Source: Muribaculaceae bacterium
GTDB lineage: Bacteria; Bacteroidota; Bacteroidia; Bacteroidales; Muribaculaceae
Direction of reading: 5' to 3'
Length of the DNA: 64,000 nt
NCBI GenBank assembly: GCA_017427945.1
Contig: JAFRRT010000017.1
Span: forward strand, 39,879 to 103,878
Position numbers and translations under genes: made by a program. The notes under the pieces were generated by a model. It was not told the origin of the DNA and made no database searches. It was given only the letters and a program-made list of their open reading frames with translations. Position 1 is the stretch's first letter, and every line of letters starts with the position of its first letter. Positions 61,514 through 64,000 of the stretch are shown piece by piece.

Positions 61514-64000
61514 ATGAAAAATCCTACATTTTTTATTCGAATTGTCGCCCTGGTGGCGGCCATGATGTGCGCCCTGGGCATCCAGGCGGCCGAGGCCTAT
61601 GCCAACTACACGCCGTCGAACACGACACTGACGTTCTACTACGATGACCAGCGCAGCAGCCGCCCGGGCACGACCTACGACCTGAACACGGGCAGCAACG
61701 ATCCCGGTTGGTTGGTTGATCCTGAAGAGGGGACCTCTCCTGTCACTAAAGTGGTCTTTAACTCCTTGTTTGCTGATGCCCGCCCGACGACTACCTATTC
61801 TTGGTTTTATGGCATGGAAAACCTTCAATCCATCACGGGCATCGAGTATCTGAACACCAGCGAGGTCACTAATATGGGTTGGATGTTCGGTAACTGCACA
61901 GAATTGACGAGCCTTGACTTGAGCCACTTCAACACATCCAAGGTGACCGAAATGGGCGCGATGTTCTATTGCTGCAGCAGCCTGACGAGCCTTGACTTGA
62001 GCAGCTTCAACACGTCCAAGGTGACCAGAATGCCCACCATGTTCAATAGATGCACTAATCTGCGGACTGTCTATGTGAGCAATAGCTGGAGCACTACTGC
62101 CGTGACGTACTCAGCTAATATGTTCTCCGACTGCACCAGCCTGGTGGGTGGCAAGGGCACAACCTACAGTTCCTCGAACCCGACGGATAAGACCTATGCC
62201 CATATCGACGGCGGCACGAGCAACCCGGGCTATTTCTCCGAGAAGCCGAAGGAGTCCTACGCCTGCTACACGTCGTCGAACATGACGCTGACGTTCTACT
62301 ACGACAACCTGCGCAGCACCCGCACAGGCACGACCTACGACCTGAACACAGGGACTAACGTTCCCGACTGGGTCAACGACCACAATGCCATTGTGTTCAA
62401 GGTTGTCTTTGACTTCTCGTTCGCCAATGCCCGCCCGACGAGCACCAGCTGTTGGTTCGTTGATATGCAATATCTTCAAACAATTACGGACATGAACTAC
62501 CTGAACACCAGCGAGGTGACCGATATGTCAAATATGTTTGCTCTTTGTCCAGAATTGACTAGTCTTGACTTGAGCAACTTCAATACGTCCAAGGTGATTG
62601 ATATGACTGGCATGTTCAATGGCAGCACTGGGCTAACACGTCTTGACTTGAGCAGCTTCAACACATCCAAGGTGACCTATATGACATTTATGTTCCAAGG
62701 CTGCAGCAATTTGCGCACCATATATGTGGGCTCTGGTTGGACCACTGCGGCTGTGACCTGGTACTACGATGATATGTTCACTGGTTGCACCAGTCTGGTG
62801 GGCGGCCAGGGCACGACTTACGATGCCAACTACGTTGACAAGACCTACGCCCACATTGACGGTGGCCCCAGCAATCCGGGCTATTTCACCGAATTCAAAG
62901 AGGCCTATGCCTGCTACACGTCGTCTAACACGACGCTGACGTTCTACTTCGACAGCCAGCGCAGCAGCCGCCCGGGCACGACCTACGACCTGAACACGGG
63001 CAGCAACGATCCCGGTTGGTGGACCGACGGCACCTATGCCAACGTCACCAAGGCGGTATTTAACTACTCGTTTGCCAATGCCCGCCCTACAAGTACCTGC
63101 CTTTGGTTTTATAACATGAAAAACCTGCAATCCATCACGGGCATGCAGTACTTAAACACTAGTGAGGTGACCGATATGTCTTGGATGTTCGCCGATTGTG
63201 TGAAACTGGAAAGTCTTGACGTGAGCCATTTCAACACCACCAAGGTGACCGCCATGAACTACATGTTCAGAGGTTGCAAACTCTTGACGAGCCTTAACGT
63301 GAGCAACTTCAATACGGCCAAGGTGACTACGATGGAATCTATGTTCGGTGATTGCAGCGGCCTGACGAGCCTTGACGTGAGTAACTTTAACACGGCCAAC
63401 GTGACCAATATGAGTATTATGTTCAGTGGTTGCAATAGTTTGACGAGCCTCGACTTGAGCAACTTCAATACGGCTAAGGTGACCGATATGAGTCACATGT
63501 TCCGTTGCAAAGCTTTGACAAGCATTGACCTGGGCAGTTTCAACACGTCCAGCGTAACCAATATGGGTTATATGTTCTATACTGGCAATGCGTTGACAAG
63601 TCTTGACTTGAGCAGTTTCAACACGTCAAAGGTAACTGATATGTGGCTGATGTTTGGTGATTGTCTTCAACTGAAAACCATCTATGTGGGTGACGGTTGG
63701 AGCACTGTTGCTGTGACGGGTTCTGATTATATGTTCTATGATTGCAGTAATTTGGTTGGCGGCAAGGGTACGACCTATGACGCCAACCATGTGGATAAAG
63801 CCTATGCTCACGTGGACGGCGGTCCCAGTGATCCTGGCTACTTCAGCTCGCATGTGACATTCCTGCGTGGTGACGTGAACGGCGACAACAACGTGAGCAT
63901 CGCCGATGTGACGGCCCTGATCGACTACCTGCTCAGTCACGATGCATCGTTAATCAATGTTGGCGCCGCCGACTGCAACCTCGACAACAACGTGAGCATC
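61514..64000 (+). CDS. BspA-type (DUF285) leucine-rich repeat protein with dockerin, 3' end outside window
   Basis: Open from ATG 61514 to the last base, 829 codons so far. Signal peptide (~1-25). It then has three tandem modules (~28-240, ~247-455, ~460-775). Each starts with YTxSNxTLTFYYD and TTYDLNTG, followed by DUF285 repeats of ~24 residues (LTSLDLSSFNTSKVTDM, MF...C), and ends VGGKGTTYD and PGYF. The third module has more repeats than the others. A dockerin pair begins near residue 790 (GDVNGDNNVSIADVTALID) and is cut at the edge. Such surface repeats serve adhesion or host/partner binding. Confidence 0.88.
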   Translation, partial: MKNPTFFIRIVALVAAMMCALGIQAAEAYANYTPSNTTLTFYYDDQRSSRPGTTYDLNTGSNDPGWLVDPEEGTSPVTKVVFNSLFADARPTTTYSWFYGMENLQSITGIEYLNTSEVTNMGWMFGNCTELTSLDLSHFNTSKVTEMGAMFYCCSSLTSLDLSSFNTSKVTRMPTMFNRCTNLRTVYVSNSWSTTAVTYSANMFSDCTSLVGGKGTTYSSSNPTDKTYAHIDGGTSNPGYFSEKPKESYACYTSSNMTLTFYYDNLRSTRTGTTYDLNTGTNVPDWVNDHNAIVFKVVFDFSFANARPTSTSCWFVDMQYLQTITDMNYLNTSEVTDMSNMFALCPELTSLDLSNFNTSKVIDMTGMFNGSTGLTRLDLSSFNTSKVTYMTFMFQGCSNLRTIYVGSGWTTAAVTWYYDDMFTGCTSLVGGQGTTYDANYVDKTYAHIDGGPSNPGYFTEFKEAYACYTSSNTTLTFYFDSQRSSRPGTTYDLNTGSNDPGWWTDGTYANVTKAVFNYSFANARPTSTCLWFYNMKNLQSITGMQYLNTSEVTDMSWMFADCVKLESLDVSHFNTTKVTAMNYMFRGCKLLTSLNVSNFNTAKVTTMESMFGDCSGLTSLDVSNFNTANVTNMSIMFSGCNSLTSLDLSNFNTAKVTDMSHMFRCKALTSIDLGSFNTSSVTNMGYMFYTGNALTSLDLSSFNTSKVTDMWLMFGDCLQLKTIYVGDGWSTVAVTGSDYMFYDCSNLVGGKGTTYDANHVDKAYAHVDGGPSDPGYFSSHVTFLRGDVNGDNNVSIADVTALIDYLLSHDASLINVGAADCNLDNNVSI

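Overview
The window looks like a chromosomal segment of a gut Bacteroidales bacterium, most like Muribaculaceae or Prevotellaceae. The evidence is a SusC/SusD pair, TonB-dependent receptors with carboxypeptidase-like N-terminal domains, PCMD and calycin-like secreted proteins, DUF3828 and DUF3822 proteins, BspA-type leucine-rich repeats, many dockerin-like C-termini and the Bacteroidetes promoter pattern TTTG-N19/20-TAnnTTTG. Base composition is moderate throughout. The one clear exception is an AT-rich nuclease-like gene at 15448-16113. No rRNA, tRNA or CRISPR array was seen.

Layout. 1-8 kb: a minus-strand set (FKBP isomerase, proline iminopeptidase-like hydrolase, a relic FKBP 3' end, GNAT, a truncated TonB receptor), then metal and redox genes (metallo-beta-lactamase/rubredoxin fusion, ZIP transporter, small winged-helix protein, bacterioferritin-like protein) divergent from an AraC regulator, then a HAD phosphatase. 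8-16 kb: a cyclophilin-like/hydrolase/cupin set divergent from a second AraC regulator, a probable zinc receptor with a Cys/His-rich partner, an SDR and the nuclease-like gene. 16-28 kb: small secreted proteins, a large acidic surface protein with a textbook promoter, then housekeeping genes (fRMsr, rarA, yraN, PBP4, a substrate-binding ECF-type membrane protein, a CapD-type sugar-nucleotide dehydratase).

28-43 kb is a secretome block. A four-gene operon (PCMD lipoprotein, outer-membrane barrel, two calycin/dockerin proteins) converges on two C10 cysteine proteases, an M6 metalloprotease and two DUF3828 lipoproteins. 43-50 kb carries a two-gene LysO lysine exporter and a tightly packed minus-strand run: DUF3822, rsmD, susC, susD, a Fur/Zur regulator and mtgA. 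50-57 kb has three related lipoproteins around ettA, and an ECF sigma factor with membrane partners.

57.6-58.4 kb is the most unusual part. An IS200-like Y1 transposase gene lies between two inverted arms. Each arm holds four small hairpins whose loops are almost all GAA and whose stems differ between arms but stay paired. The sequence between hairpins is conserved. This resembles a REP/RAYT-type element, but with a multi-hairpin arm. The window ends with a GH10-like dockerin protein and a truncated BspA-type repeat protein.

At least eight secreted proteins end in one or two dockerin-like repeats, and no cohesin domain was seen in the window. The proteases, GH10-like enzyme, BspA protein and calycin proteins therefore share a C-terminal module whose partner lies elsewhere or whose role is only calcium-dependent folding. 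Several starts were placed using -7 boxes, because ribosome-binding sites are not obvious here.
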